From: Lachnospiraceae bacterium
Lineage (GTDB): Bacteria > Bacillota > Clostridia > Lachnospirales > Lachnospiraceae
Assembly: GCA_016282745.1 (NCBI GenBank)
Contig: JAEELL010000143.1
Coordinates: 17,657 to 81,656 of the forward strand
DNA length: 64,000 nucleotides
Reading direction: 5' to 3'
Shown here: positions 1-9,870 of the stretch, one piece after another
Layout of the letters: the number at the start of each line of letters is the position of its first letter
How positions within the stretch are numbered: position 1 is the stretch's first letter
Position numbers and translations under genes: made by a program
The notes under the pieces: model-generated
The model's database searches: none
The model's input: the letters and a program-made list of their open reading frames with translations, nothing else
Told to the model about the DNA's origin: nothing

Positions 1-1809
1 TGGATTGACCTCATAGTTATGTACTGTCACAGGAACTGTAGCTGAATTAGTTGCATCTCCCCGTTCGTGAATAGATACTTCAAATGTATCGTCTCCGGAT
101 GTTACTCCTGTATATGTAATATTTCCGGTTCTGTTGCCTACCGCTGTCTGATTAACTATGGTTGAACCATTGTCAGACGCAGCCGGCATAGTTCCATAAA
201 CCAAGGTTGAGTCTATTTCTTTATCAAGTGGAAGTACAACCGTCTTACCGACTTCCGAATAGAACTCATAACCTTCACTAGGTACAGGAACTGATGTGTT
301 TGTAAGTATCTTTACATTGGAAACTGTGAGAGTATTTGGTGTAACAAGACCTGATTCTCCGTGATCTCCAAACATATAATTCAAGTGCAAAGTATCATCA
401 AAATTACTTGGCAGATAAAGATTCAAAGACACATGTTGAGATTCACCCCCATCAAGTACAAGTGTCCTTCCGTCCAACCAATGGGTTACAGCTTCCCCCG
501 TCACATTATCATACTGTTCTATCTGAAATGTAACTGTCTTATCATGATCAGATTCTATATCAAACTCAATTGTGTATGGCTTTCCTCCTTCTAAACTAAT
601 ATCAGGAAGCCATGTCTGCATAGTGTAATTTTCCCCCGGATAATTTCCATAATTAGTAATATCAACCTCAAATCCATCATAAGGATTTGCCCCCTGAATC
701 AGCGTTCCCTGGCTGCCTGCCCAATAATCGGGATTCACATATCCATTTGGAATCCAATTGCCAATATAATCCTCCAGCACATTCTTCTCAACAAACAGTG
801 TCTTATCTGCTGTTGCTGATTTCTTGTAGGCTCTCACCCAATCCACCGTCATGGTTGCAGATTGTCCCATATCCACACTTCCCGCATTGCCATTGTACTC
901 GGTAATACCTGTCATTTCACCACCAACTGCATAATTTAACAGGAAGTATTGTGCCTGGCGCAAATCATCCATATTCTCTGAAGTAATCTGTGTGGTCCAA
1001 AAAACTTCATCATCCAGATACCAGATAATTCTGTCTGCATCCCACTCTATGCCATATACATGATACTGGCTAAAATCCAATCCGCCTGCTAACAGACTAC
1101 CGGTATTTCCACCACTGTGCATATAGTCAACTTTATATTCATTGTCGGCATTAGGATTGTTCACTGCCCAATGTGCTGTTCCGTACACAATCTTATCTGT
1201 ATTGACTGCTTCAAGAATATCTATCTCACCTTTATGTGGTATAGCCCGCTCATTTCCATATACCCAGAATGCCGGCCATGCACCTGCAAAAGTGTCCATC
1301 ATAATCCTGGCCTCAAGCTTTCCATATTTGATTGCCACCTTATCTGCTGTTTGGAGTCTCGCAGATGTGTAATTAAATGTTTTATTATTAACCTCATTGC
1401 CATCGTAGTCTAATCCCGTACCGGTAGAAGTAATCCTTCTTGCTACTATCTTTAATGAACCATTATTTACTCTAAAATTGTAATTACTATATCTGCCGCT
1501 GTACTTTGAACCATCTCCATATTCAAAATCCCTGTAATACTGCAGTTCGTGATTCCAACCGCCATATCCGTTATCATCAGCGGTCCAAAATGCTCTGTTC
1601 AGACTGGTACCATTGAACTCATCATTCCATACCAAATCCCATCCGCTACCGGTTCTGTCATATGGATCGTTGACCGGTAGTGTATAAGTTCCTGTCGGAA
1701 TTATCTCTCCTACGGTATCTGCATAAACCTGCTTGTGTTCATCAAAGAATCCCACCGAATTGATACACAATGCAGCTGCCAAAATTGTTGATATTATTTT
1801 TCTTTTCAT
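1..1809 (-). CDS. Secreted GH16 beta-glucanase, 3' end beyond window
   Basis: The frame is open for 603 codons from the ATG at 1809 to the window edge, so the C terminus is missing. Residues 1-30 look like a signal peptide (MKRK, hydrophobic stretch, cleavage near VYA). The GH16 domain covers about residues 45-300. WNDEFNG lies near its start, and the family motif ExDxxE is seen as GEIDILE, with E195 as nucleophile, D197 and E200 as acid/base. After the catalytic domain comes a beta-rich region of about 200 residues that resembles a carbohydrate-binding module, then an Ig-like stretch. GH16 enzymes with this motif cut beta-1,3 or mixed-linkage glucans. An ATG six bases upstream (1815) is an alternative start. 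The product should act outside the cell together with the GH3 (27598-29553) and second GH16 (32786-34888). Exact substrate is not readable. Confidence 0.9.
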   Translation of the reverse strand, partial: MKRKIISTILAAALCINSVGFFDEHKQVYADTVGEIIPTGTYTLPVNDPYDRTGSGWDLVWNDEFNGTSLNRAFWTADDNGYGGWNHELQYYRDFEYGDGSKYSGRYSNYNFRVNNGSLKIVARRITSTGTGLDYDGNEVNNKTFNYTSARLQTADKVAIKYGKLEARIMMDTFAGAWPAFWVYGNERAIPHKGEIDILEAVNTDKIVYGTAHWAVNNPNADNEYKVDYMHSGGNTGSLLAGGLDFSQYHVYGIEWDADRIIWYLDDEVFWTTQITSENMDDLRQAQYFLLNYAVGGEMTGITEYNGNAGSVDMGQSATMTVDWVRAYKKSATADKTLFVEKNVLEDYIGNWIPNGYVNPDYWAGSQGTLIQGANPYDGFEVDITNYGNYPGENYTMQTWLPDISLEGGKPYTIEFDIESDHDKTVTFQIEQYDNVTGEAVTHWLDGRTLVLDGGESQHVSLNLYLPSNFDDTLHLNYMFGDHGESGLVTPNTLTVSNVKILTNTSVPVPSEGYEFYSEVGKTVVLPLDKEIDSTLVYGTMPAASDNGSTIVNQTAVGNRTGNITYTGVTSGDDTFEVSIHERGDATNSATVPVTVHNYEVNP

Positions 1810-1912
1810 CTCCATCACCCGTTCTTTCTATTCTTTAACTTTTCCTCTAAGAACTCCTGATTACCAACTATTCATTTTCACGCTTATATAGTCCGTAACT
1901 TCATATACTTTT

Positions 1913-1940
1913 ATTATATTATATATATATATAAAGACAA
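1913..1940 (-). promoter_or_regulatory. Candidate sigma-70 promoter of the GH16 gene
   Basis: On the minus strand TTGTCT (1940-1935) is followed after 16 bases by TATAAT (1918-1913), about 100 bases before the GH16 start. The spacer is an alternating TA run, so other registers are possible. Confidence 0.45.
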
Positions 1941-2002
1941 GTTACAAATAACAGTAATCTGCTTTTATTACATTATTTTTATTGTGTATATATACTGTGT
2001 AA

Positions 2003-3295
2003 TTAACTACTTTTCAACTTTTTTATTCCATATTGCTTCAATATGCTGCTTCGCTTTTTAGCAAACTGAAGACTTCCATTTTTTACTCCTCCGTCTCCTT
2101 TTTCCTTCAAATAACGGATAATACGATGCCAAAAACTAACAGGTAACAACCATGGATGCCTGTCCACATATGAAAACTGACGCCTCATATATACTATATC
2201 AGGAAAGAGTGCCTTTCTCACTATTTTAATTCTGCTTTCTCCTGCAGCTATCCCCTTTGTCACATGAACACTGTGCATTCTTCCTGTAGATGTCTTTCCA
2301 AAACTTCCCGCATCCAATATATCCCATAAGAGATTTCCGCAATCCACACATTCTCCAATATGGTCACACACCAGACGATACTCTTCGGAAAAGCCCAAAT
2401 ATCTGTCACCTATCTGAAACATTGCTTTTACAAATAATGACATTCCTGTTTTTTCAACCATCTCAAATAAGCAGTCCCATTTTATATTATTCTTTTTTTC
2501 TCTTGCTACCATGAGTATATCCAACAATTGTCTGATTCCAAATCCACTAATTATGAAATGCTTTTCCGCATGACTAATAAGATAAAATAAAAGGACTGTA
2601 TCTTCCAATCCGGCAAAGCAATGTCCTTCATACCAGAATGTATTTACCTCGCCTGTTGCTTTAAGTAAGTTTTCCAGGATTATATTATCACCTATAGGCA
2701 AAAGAGAACGATGAACATCTATTACAACATTGTTGTTTGGATTATAGTAAGAACTTTCGTATGCTCTCTCATCTAATATATTCTTCGGTTTAAATCCTTC
2801 ATCCACAAGGAAGTCATTGCAGACTTCTAAATCTTGCTCATTCACCAGAATATCCATGTCTTTTGATGTTCTAAGTTCCGGCTTTTTATACAACACCTGA
2901 CATTGGATTCCTTTTATGACACAAAACCGAATCCCTGCCTTTTTCATTTTTTCACATAATTCCATGCACGTATAATTTTTCTGAAACTGGATTGCAACAA
3001 GTCTTCTCGACTCTTTTTTCCACTTTTTCCAAAGCTCATCAGGAATTTTTTCATAATCTACAGAGTCCGATAACACTTCAACTACGATAGGAAGAACATG
3101 GTGCCACCTCATAAGCAAATCGAGTTCATTGAAATCAATTTCTTTATCATCTATTAAGCTTTCATGTATACTTATTTCATGTATGCTATTTTCTTCCTGA
3201 CATTTCACATTTTGGCAATTTACTTCTGCATGGTTGCGTCCACTATTTACAAACTGCCTCAGGCACTTTAAAAATATCTCTTGTGTGTCTGTCAT
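2003..3295 (-). CDS. Nucleotidyltransferase family protein (NTP_transf_5-like)
   Basis: The protein is 430 residues from the ATG at 3295, chosen because GAGGG lies 5 bases upstream; the open frame continues further up but overlaps the ABC gene. The middle holds FCVIKGIQCQVLYKKPELR followed by SKDMDILV, the G-x(n)-DxD pattern of the uncharacterised nucleotidyltransferase family Pfam PF14907, and later VVIDVHRSLL. Such proteins often sit in peptide-export or polysaccharide loci, where their substrate is unknown. It lies 50 bases downstream of the ABC exporter, in the same direction, so the two probably form an operon. A paralogue with the same motif order is at 41434-42636. No transmembrane segments are evident, so it is probably cytoplasmic. 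Confidence 0.75.
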   Translation of the reverse strand: MTDTQEIFLKCLRQFVNSGRNHAEVNCQNVKCQEENSIHEISIHESLIDDKEIDFNELDLLMRWHHVLPIVVEVLSDSVDYEKIPDELWKKWKKESRRLVAIQFQKNYTCMELCEKMKKAGIRFCVIKGIQCQVLYKKPELRTSKDMDILVNEQDLEVCNDFLVDEGFKPKNILDERAYESSYYNPNNNVVIDVHRSLLPIGDNIILENLLKATGEVNTFWYEGHCFAGLEDTVLLFYLISHAEKHFIISGFGIRQLLDILMVAREKKNNIKWDCLFEMVEKTGMSLFVKAMFQIGDRYLGFSEEYRLVCDHIGECVDCGNLLWDILDAGSFGKTSTGRMHSVHVTKGIAAGESRIKIVRKALFPDIVYMRRQFSYVDRHPWLLPVSFWHRIIRYLKEKGDGGVKNGSLQFAKKRSSILKQYGIKKLKSS

Positions 3296-3345
3296 TTTTA
3301 CCCTCTTCTTTTTTATTACTACGTATCCTTCGTAAAATAATAGTT

Positions 3346-5079
3346 TTAACCAACACTGTAATCTCTTTCTAACTGACTTACCTGGTCTTTGGCAAGACAC
3401 TCCAAGCTCCTGTTATTCATGCGATATACTCTGCTGCACATACGAAGAACACTAGGTCTGTGAGTAGTCACAATACATGTCTTGTCGTGTATATTATTCA
3501 ATATATTTGACAAAACTCTTTTTTCAATATCCACATCAAGTGCTGAAGTGGCTTCATCAAGTAAAATAACAGGTGCAGATCTAAGCAGTGCCCTGGCAAT
3601 GGCAATTCTTTGCATCTGACCGGATGAGAGTCCGCCACCTCTCTCTTTTAAATCTGTATAAATTCCCTGTGGTAAACGTTCTACAAACTCCCACGCACAT
3701 GCCATTTTCAATGCCGTTATCATTTCTGTCTCCGTCGCATCAGTATTTGCAATTTTTAAATTATCTGCAATAGTCCCCGCAAACATGGACGGCTCTTGTG
3801 GAACATAAGAAAAGCATAATCTGGTTGCCGGAGACACTTCCTTTTCTTCTCCATCTTGTTCTCTCACCACTACTTTGCCCTTTGATGGTTTAACTAAGCC
3901 CAAAAGAATTCTAAGAATAGTCGTCTTCCCCTCTCCTGACGGTCCAACTATTGCCACCATCTCTCCTACATTTGCCTCAAGATGAATATCTTCCAACACC
4001 TTATATCCGTTCTTGTATGTAAAATAGATATTTTCAAGGCAGACATCCAATCCACCCTTTACTATTTTTTCACTAATACCATCCCCTGAAGCATGCATAC
4101 GATATTCATAAGGCAAATCCATCAATGCCATGATTCGTCCTGCGCATGTGGTAGCCGAAATCACCTGTGGAATCATCGCAATCAATGCTGACAGAGAAAC
4201 TGTAAGATTAGAAGACAACTGAAGAAACAAAGTCATAGTTCCAAATATAATAACTCCACTCCACAGACGATACACCGCCCAACCAAGACATGCGTAAGAA
4301 ACAAGCATTCCTACAAATGACAAAATACCTGTGGCAAAAATACTAATCATATTGTATTCAAGTACCAAATCTCTATAATTCTTTTGAATAGTTTTCATAC
4401 TATCCTGAAATGTATCAACCACACCAAATGCCTTGATAATGCCAATATGTTGAAAAGAATCCTCCTGAAATGACATCAAATCACTGCTGGCAATACGTAT
4501 TTTCTTGCTATACTCTCTCATACGCCTCAACAAAATCTTAGAAAGTATCATTGAAACAGGAGTAGTTGCTACTGCAATTAATGCCATCATTGGATCATAG
4601 TATGCAATAATCAGAAAAGAACCCGCAAACTGCACCAACTTTGTTATAAAATTAGGAATCCATCCTATTATATATCCTGAAACTGTTCCCACATCTGTAG
4701 TCAATCTGTTCAGCAAATCTCCACTTCTGAGTTCATTCAGCGTTTCCCAGTCAGCTTCCAATATTTTATCATATACTTCACTCTGCATTTCATTTTGTAT
4801 TTTAGTATTTACTTTTGCAGAAATTCTTCCTGTTATGGAATTGAAAACTATATTACCTACTCCCAATCCAATCATCATGGAAAGAACAACAGCAATTCTG
4901 CTTTCGTCAAATCCCGTCACTATATCTATCAGTTTTTTTGTCATGACACTGCCTGCAAGTCCCATAACAGTTCCTATAATACCGATTGCACAATATAGAA
5001 GAATTGCATGGATATATTTGACTATGTATTTGCCTAGCCACTTTAGTTCGTCTACTATTTCATTGGTGTTAACACTCAC
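3346..5079 (-). CDS. Type I ABC exporter, fused membrane and ATPase domains
   Basis: The 577-residue protein has a six-helix exporter membrane domain at about residues 1-310. The nucleotide-binding domain follows, with Walker A GPSGEGKTT, signature LSSGQMQRIAIARALL, Walker B VILLDEATSALD and an H-loop histidine in TTHRPS. This half-transporter should act as a homodimer that exports a lipid, peptide or drug. It has no N-terminal C39 peptidase domain, so it is not a leader-cleaving bacteriocin exporter. The start is GTG at 5079, with GAGGAG about 10 bases upstream. Its partner gene downstream encodes a nucleotidyltransferase-fold protein. Substrate is unknown, and I see no precursor peptide beside it. 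Confidence 0.88.
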   Translation of the reverse strand: MSVNTNEIVDELKWLGKYIVKYIHAILLYCAIGIIGTVMGLAGSVMTKKLIDIVTGFDESRIAVVLSMMIGLGVGNIVFNSITGRISAKVNTKIQNEMQSEVYDKILEADWETLNELRSGDLLNRLTTDVGTVSGYIIGWIPNFITKLVQFAGSFLIIAYYDPMMALIAVATTPVSMILSKILLRRMREYSKKIRIASSDLMSFQEDSFQHIGIIKAFGVVDTFQDSMKTIQKNYRDLVLEYNMISIFATGILSFVGMLVSYACLGWAVYRLWSGVIIFGTMTLFLQLSSNLTVSLSALIAMIPQVISATTCAGRIMALMDLPYEYRMHASGDGISEKIVKGGLDVCLENIYFTYKNGYKVLEDIHLEANVGEMVAIVGPSGEGKTTILRILLGLVKPSKGKVVVREQDGEEKEVSPATRLCFSYVPQEPSMFAGTIADNLKIANTDATETEMITALKMACAWEFVERLPQGIYTDLKERGGGLSSGQMQRIAIARALLRSAPVILLDEATSALDVDIEKRVLSNILNNIHDKTCIVTTHRPSVLRMCSRVYRMNNRSLECLAKDQVSQLERDYSVG

Positions 5080-5155
5080 TCTCTGTTATCTCCTCATTAG
5101 TCTGGTTTTTCTTTCAAAAAAATTGTTGAATATTCACTACTTATTATCTTTTTTT

Positions 5156-5184
5156 ATTATATTACAATCATCAACTGTCCTCAA
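5156..5184 (-). promoter_or_regulatory. Candidate sigma-70 promoter of the ABC/nucleotidyltransferase operon
   Basis: On the minus strand TTGAGG (5184-5179) and TATAAT (5161-5156) are separated by exactly 17 bases. They lie about 75 bases upstream of the GTG start of the ABC gene. Confidence 0.6.
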
Positions 5185-5282
5185 CCAGCTTGTACATTTC
5201 TCTCTTTATATAAGCAAAAAAGATAGATGGGACAAGCCAAAAGACAGATTACTATAACTATGTAGGGCCGGAACAAACAAAT

Positions 5283-5313
5283 AGGCACTTTGAGTACAAT
5301 ACCCAAAGTGCCT
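5283..5313 (-). terminator. Rho-independent terminator downstream of amt-PII
   Basis: Ten-base arms AGGCACTTTG and CAAAGTGCCT enclose an 11-base loop. On the minus strand a TATTTGTTT stretch follows. It separates the amt-PII gene from the ABC operon. The rest of the 5185-5445 gap shows nothing else I recognise. Confidence 0.7.
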
Positions 5314-5445
5314 TGGTTTCTTTTGAGAAACATTTGTCATACGTATAAAGATTTATATCAATAATTTTTCAATTATTAATATCAGTTAGGTAATGCCTTT
5401 TTCAATAGGCATATAAATTAATTATTTGCTCTAATTACTCTGTTT

Positions 5446-5508
5446 CATGTAATTACCATATACCATGCAATTACCATATACCATGCAATTACCATATATC
5501 ATGCAATT
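5446..5508. repeat. 18-bp tandem repeat, 3.5 copies, next to the amt stop codon
   Basis: The unit CATGCAATTACCATATAC is repeated at 5446-5463 (one mismatch), 5464-5481 and 5482-5499 (last base changed), with a partial fourth copy to 5508. The array abuts the stop codon of the ammonium channel gene and lies in its 3' untranslated region. Confidence 0.85.
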
Positions 5509-7268
5509 TACTCAACATCCTGTAATGCCTCTTCGTTTTCTTCGCCTGTTCTGATTTTAACAACACGGCTTACTGGGTAAACAAAGATTTTACCATCACC
5601 GATTTTTCCTGTGTAAAGTGTTTTCTTAGCTGTCTCAATAACGCTGTCGACAGGGATGTCGCTGACAACAACCTCCAATTTAATTTTCGGTAAAAGTGTA
5701 AGGTCCATCTCAACTCCACGGTACATCTGACCGGCACCTTTCTGGATACCACAACCGCTGACCTGAGTTACTGTAATACCTGTAACACCTAAGTTGTTGA
5801 GAGCTCTCTTAATCTTGTCATATCTGGATAATTTTGTAATAATAACAACTTTGTAAATACCAGTATCGAGAGTTGTTCCCTGAAGAGGAGTTACATTGTT
5901 TTCAACTTTTACTGAAGCTTTCTTCATAGCCTCACTTGCATTTTCATATTCATCAACACCAAGTTTTGTGTTTTCATTTGCAAACATTGCAGACTCTGTA
6001 ATATCAACAATTGAGAATCCTGCGTAAGCAGATGTAAGACCGTGCTCTTTTACATCAAGACCTTCAATCTCTTCATCCTCTTCAACTCTAAGTCCAAAGA
6101 TTGCTTTGATAACTGAGAATACAATTACCATTGTTACAATTGTCCATGCTGCTACTGAAACAAAACCAATAAGCTGAATTGATAATAATTTAAATCCACC
6201 GCCGTAGAATAAACCTTTTAACTCATCATTTCCAGGTGCACTAGTAGTTGCAAACAAACCAACTGCTATTGTTCCCCAGATACCGTTCATCATATGTACG
6301 GCAACTGCACCTACAGGGTCGTCAATATGAAGTTTGTAATCAAGAAGCCATACACCAAAGCAAACCAAAAGTCCTGCAACTGCTCCGATTACGATTGCAC
6401 CAAAGGCATCTGTTACATCACAAGGAGCTGTGATAGCAACAAGTCCTGCAAGAGATGCGTTCAAACACATTGATACATCAGGCTTACCATATTTAATCCA
6501 AGTAAAAATCATACATACTACTGTTGCAATTGATGGTGCAATTGTTGTTGTAACAAATACTGATGCAAGCTGATCAGTTGAAGTACATGCAGCACCGTTG
6601 AATCCGTACCATCCAAACCAGAGGATGAATACACCTAAACATCCGATTACGATATTGTGTCCCGGAATCGCATTAACTTTTGTAATTTTTCCACTCTCAT
6701 CTTTATCAAATTTTCCAATTCTTGCACCTACCATCTTAGCTCCGATAATAGCTGCGATACCACCTACCATGTGAATTGCACATGAACCTGCAAAATCATG
6801 GAATCCCATCTGTGAGAGGAATCCTCCACCCCAGATCCAGTGAGCCTCAACAGGATAAACAAGTCCTGAGATAATTCCTGAATATACGCAATAGCTTAAG
6901 AATTTTGTTCTCTCAGCCATTGCTCCTGAAACGATTGTTGCTGTTGTTGCACAGAAAACTAAGTTGAACACAAAATTTGACCAGTCAAAGTTCTGATAAT
7001 TTGTAATAATGTCAAATCCCGGTTTTCCTATGAAACCAAACAAATCCTCTCCAAGTAACAATCCAAATCCGATTGTGATAAACATTGCACATCCTATACA
7101 AAAATCCATAAGATTTTTCATAAGAATATTACCTGCATTCTTTGCCCTTGAAAAACCTGCCTCAACCATGGCAAATCCTGCCTGCATCCAAAATACAAGA
7201 GCAGCTCCGATTAAAAACCATACGGCGAATACCTCACCGCTAACTGCATTCATTATTTCCTCTGTCAT
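5508..7268 (-). CDS. Ammonium channel Amt fused to a PII signal protein
   Basis: Residues 1 to about 420 are an AmtB-type channel of about 11 membrane helices. The conserved DFAGSCAIHM and AVHMMNG segments carry the twin pore histidines, and the family C-terminal tail is seen as EGLDVKEHGLTSAYAGF. After a linker of about 50 residues, residues 470-586 form a complete PII (GlnB/GlnK) domain: KVVIITKLSRYDKIKRAL at its start, a T-loop ending in QMYRGVEMD with the tyrosine that is uridylylated in other PII proteins, and TGKIGDGKIFVYPV at the end. PII normally plugs Amt as a separate trimer; here the regulator is covalently attached. The gene follows glnN in the same direction and has its own leader with a terminator. 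Confidence 0.93.
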   Translation of the reverse strand: MTEEIMNAVSGEVFAVWFLIGAALVFWMQAGFAMVEAGFSRAKNAGNILMKNLMDFCIGCAMFITIGFGLLLGEDLFGFIGKPGFDIITNYQNFDWSNFVFNLVFCATTATIVSGAMAERTKFLSYCVYSGIISGLVYPVEAHWIWGGGFLSQMGFHDFAGSCAIHMVGGIAAIIGAKMVGARIGKFDKDESGKITKVNAIPGHNIVIGCLGVFILWFGWYGFNGAACTSTDQLASVFVTTTIAPSIATVVCMIFTWIKYGKPDVSMCLNASLAGLVAITAPCDVTDAFGAIVIGAVAGLLVCFGVWLLDYKLHIDDPVGAVAVHMMNGIWGTIAVGLFATTSAPGNDELKGLFYGGGFKLLSIQLIGFVSVAAWTIVTMVIVFSVIKAIFGLRVEEDEEIEGLDVKEHGLTSAYAGFSIVDITESAMFANENTKLGVDEYENASEAMKKASVKVENNVTPLQGTTLDTGIYKVVIITKLSRYDKIKRALNNLGVTGITVTQVSGCGIQKGAGQMYRGVEMDLTLLPKIKLEVVVSDIPVDSVIETAKKTLYTGKIGDGKIFVYPVSRVVKIRTGEENEEALQDVE

Positions 7269-7328
7269 ATCCCATTTCTCCTTTCATTTTATAAGGTCGA
7301 TAACACTTCGAATCCACATTGTTTCTTC

Positions 7329-7433
7329 TCAGCGATTACGCCTTTGCTGATATAATAAAAGGTCACCCCACATGGCTTTTCATTTCATCAGATTTAATCC
7401 TCTGAAACCTCCACGCCTTTGTGGGATGACCTG
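7329..7433 (-). promoter_or_regulatory. Attenuator-like leader upstream of amt-PII
   Basis: On the minus strand GGTCATCCCACA (7431-7420) pairs with TGTGGGGTGACC (7372-7361). A TTTTATTATA run follows, so this is a terminator placed about 90 bases before the amt start. Its large loop contains CAAAGGCGTGGAGG and a smaller hairpin whose arms are TCAGA and TCTGA. Directly after it, CAGC and GCTG enclose a second AAAGGCGT. A terminator inside a leader suggests control by antitermination. The protein or ligand involved is not visible. The AAAGGCGT box also occurs in the glnN leader. Confidence 0.6.
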
Positions 7434-7446
7434 TTATTTTCTGTCA

Positions 7447-7548
7447 GGGTTGGCATTTAAGAACCAACCCTTTTGAAAATTGGTATTTATATCGAGGCTA
7501 ACAAATCAGGCGTTTATTATAAAGAAACGCTGCCAGCCTTCTCGATAT
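7447..7548. other. Structured glnN-amt intergenic region
   Basis: Two inverted repeats lie here. GGGTTGG/CCAACCC encloses a 10-base loop (7447-7470). A nested structure at 7489-7548 has outer arms ATATCGAGGCT and AGCCTTCTCGATAT with one bulge, and inner arms GCGTTTA and AAACGC. The second may end the glnN transcript, though no U-run follows. The first may be part of the amt leader. Confidence 0.5.
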
Positions 7549-7581
7549 CATATTTAAAAACAATAACTATAAATATGATTA

Positions 7582-9681
7582 TTAATATACGCTGAACAAT
7601 AACTTACCATAACTTGGGAATGGCCAGTATCTTTCAGATGTAAGCATTTCTGCTTCGTCAACATATTTTCTTAAGTTCTCCATTGCAGGAAGAATCTCAT
7701 CTCTCATTGCTTCTGATGTCTTGATAATGTTGTCATAATTTACAAGACTTGCAAGCTTCTCTTCCAAAACTGTCGTTGCTTCATTAATGGAATCTGTAAG
7801 TTCTGAAAGTCTTTCCATTGTAGTAATTTCGTAATTGCATTTTACATTTGCACTCACTGACTTCATAAGAGATGTTGTCTTTGCAAGGCTGTAAAGATAT
7901 CCTTCAATTGCTGCAAGATAATTCTTTCTTACCATATCAACCATTGTATGTCCTTCAATGTTGATTGTCTTACAATAATTCTCTAACATAATTTCACATC
8001 TTGAATGAAGTTCTGACTCTGTAAATACTTTGTGAGCGATAAGCATATCCATGTTCTTCTTATCTAATAAGTGTGGCATAGCATCAGCTGTTGTCTTGAG
8101 ATTTGAGAGTCCTCTAACCTTTGTAGCTTCCTCAATCCACTCTTCACCGTATCCGTTACCGTTGAAGATGATTCTCTCATGAGCTTTGATTGTCTCTTTG
8201 ATAAGTTCATGAAGTTCATTTTCAAAATCAGCTGCTCCTTCAAGTCTGTCAGCGAACTGCTGTAAACTCTCTGCAACTGCTGCATTTAACATGATATTAC
8301 AGCAAGCAATACTGTTTGCAGAACCAAGAGATCTGAACTCGAATTTGTTTCCTGTAAATGCAAATGGTGATGTACGGTTTCTGTCAGTTGTATCTCTAGA
8401 GAATCTTGGAAGTGAATGTACTCCAAGTTTCATAATTACTTTCTCTGTTCCTTCATAAGGCGTGTCATTCTTGATTGAATCAAGAATTGCTGTAAGCTCA
8501 TCTCCAAGGAAGATTGAAATGATTGCAGGAGGCGCCTCATTAGCACCAAGTCTGTGGTCATTTCCTGCTGTAGCAACTGAAAGACGAAGTAAATCCTGAT
8601 ACTCATCAACAGCCTTGATTACTGCACAAAGCATAAGTAAGAACTGTGCATTCTCGCTTGGTGTATCACCAGGTGAAAGAAGGTTTGCTCCTGTGTCTGT
8701 TGCCATTGACCAGTTGTTATGCTTTCCTGATCCGTTAACTCCTGCGAATGGTTTTTCGTGAAGAAGACAAACCATACCATGCTTTCTTGCAACCTTCTGC
8801 ATAATCTCCATTGTAAGCTGGTTGTTATCTGTAGCCACATTAGTTGTTGAGAAGATCGGTGCAAGTTCATGCTGAGCAGGTGCAACTTCGTTGTGCTCTG
8901 TCTTTGCAAGGATTCCAAGTTTCCAGAGTTCTTCATTTAATTCTTCCATAAATGCATTTACTCTTGGTTTGATTACACCAAAGTAGTGATCATCAAGTTC
9001 CTGTCCTTTTGGAGGCATTGCTCCGAAAAGTGTTCTTCCTGTATATACAAGGTCAGGTCTCTTTTCGAACATTTCCTTATCTACTAAGAAGTATTCCTGT
9101 TCAGGACCTACGCTTGTTCTAACGTATTTAACGTCATTTCCAAATAATTTTAATACTCTCTTTGCCTGACGGTCAAGTGCCTGCATTGATCTTAAGAGTG
9201 GTGTCTTCTTATCAAGAGCATCTCCTGAGTATGAACAGAATGCTGTTGGAATGCAAAGTGTGTGATCCTTGATAAATGCATATGATGTAGGATCCCAAGC
9301 TGTATAACCACGTGCCTCAAATGTTGCTCTAAGTCCTCCTGAAGGGAATGATGAAGCATCAGGCTCACCCTTGATCAGCTCCTTACCTGAGAATTCCATA
9401 ATGATTCCTCCGTCAGGTGAAGGTGTGATAAAACTGTCATGCTTTTCAGCTGTGATTCCTGTAAGTGGCTGGAACCAATGTGTATAATGTGTAGCTCCGT
9501 TTTCAACTGCCCACTTCTTCATCTCTGTAGCAACTGCATCTGCTACCTTATCATCTAATCTGGTATTTTCATCTATAGTCTTTCTAAGTGAATTATAAAT
9601 ATCCTCTGATAATCTTGCTCTCATTACTCTGTCATCAAATACAAGAGCTCCAAACATTTCAGGTACGTTTTGTTTGTTCAT
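7582..9681 (-). CDS. glnN: Glutamine synthetase, type III
   Basis: The length of 699 residues and the sequence are those of GSIII, which is much longer than the usual GSI. Visible signatures are [14 protein letters not shown] and DSFITP near the N terminus, [10 protein letters not shown], the substrate region [15 protein letters not shown], and [14 protein letters not shown]. The enzyme joins ammonia to glutamate using ATP in the cytoplasm. The start ATG has GGAAAGGAG upstream. A perfect promoter and three consecutive hairpins precede it. The next gene downstream is the Amt-PII fusion, so uptake and assimilation of ammonium are encoded together. Confidence 0.96.
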   Translation of the reverse strand: MNKQNVPEMFGALVFDDRVMRARLSEDIYNSLRKTIDENTRLDDKVADAVATEMKKWAVENGATHYTHWFQPLTGITAEKHDSFITPSPDGGIIMEFSGKELIKGEPDASSFPSGGLRATFEARGYTAWDPTSYAFIKDHTLCIPTAFCSYSGDALDKKTPLLRSMQALDRQAKRVLKLFGNDVKYVRTSVGPEQEYFLVDKEMFEKRPDLVYTGRTLFGAMPPKGQELDDHYFGVIKPRVNAFMEELNEELWKLGILAKTEHNEVAPAQHELAPIFSTTNVATDNNQLTMEIMQKVARKHGMVCLLHEKPFAGVNGSGKHNNWSMATDTGANLLSPGDTPSENAQFLLMLCAVIKAVDEYQDLLRLSVATAGNDHRLGANEAPPAIISIFLGDELTAILDSIKNDTPYEGTEKVIMKLGVHSLPRFSRDTTDRNRTSPFAFTGNKFEFRSLGSANSIACCNIMLNAAVAESLQQFADRLEGAADFENELHELIKETIKAHERIIFNGNGYGEEWIEEATKVRGLSNLKTTADAMPHLLDKKNMDMLIAHKVFTESELHSRCEIMLENYCKTINIEGHTMVDMVRKNYLAAIEGYLYSLAKTTSLMKSVSANVKCNYEITTMERLSELTDSINEATTVLEEKLASLVNYDNIIKTSEAMRDEILPAMENLRKYVDEAEMLTSERYWPFPSYGKLLFSVY

Positions 9682-9757
9682 AACATATTCTCCTTTCCTT
9701 TTCAGACTGCAACATATTAAGCAGGTCGACTTCTACTTAATAATGTGCAAGCCATGA

Positions 9758-9856
9758 GATAACTTACAAAATAAGTTATCGACTGCGACAGCGATTATTT
9801 ATAATCGCGATAGCGCAGAAAAGGCGCCCTGGAGGTTCATTCTCCAAGACGCCTTT
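9758..9856 (-). promoter_or_regulatory. glnN 5' leader with three packed hairpins
   Basis: In transcription order the first hairpin (9856-9819) begins about 8 bases after the predicted transcription start. It pairs AAAGGCG with the GCGCCTTT side, with GGAG/CTCC inside, and ends in CTTTTC, like a weak terminator. The second (9818-9783) pairs CTGCG and CGATTAT arms. The third (9780-9758) has GATAACTTA/TAAGTTATC arms. The left flank, 9742-9763, also carries part of a dispersed repeat seen at 27364 and 29826. The AAAGGCGT box of the first hairpin is shared with the amt leader. Attenuation in response to nitrogen status is my inference. Confidence 0.6.
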
Positions 9857-9870
9857 GTCTTATGTCGTGA

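Noticed and set aside
2003..5079. Lasso or lanthipeptide export cluster
   Set aside because: The ABC protein has no peptidase domain, and I found no precursor peptide, cyclase or PqqD-like protein beside it.
7329..7433. Known glutamine riboswitch
   Set aside because: The sequence does not show the conserved features of the glnA or downstream-peptide motifs, and these are known mainly from cyanobacteria and phage.
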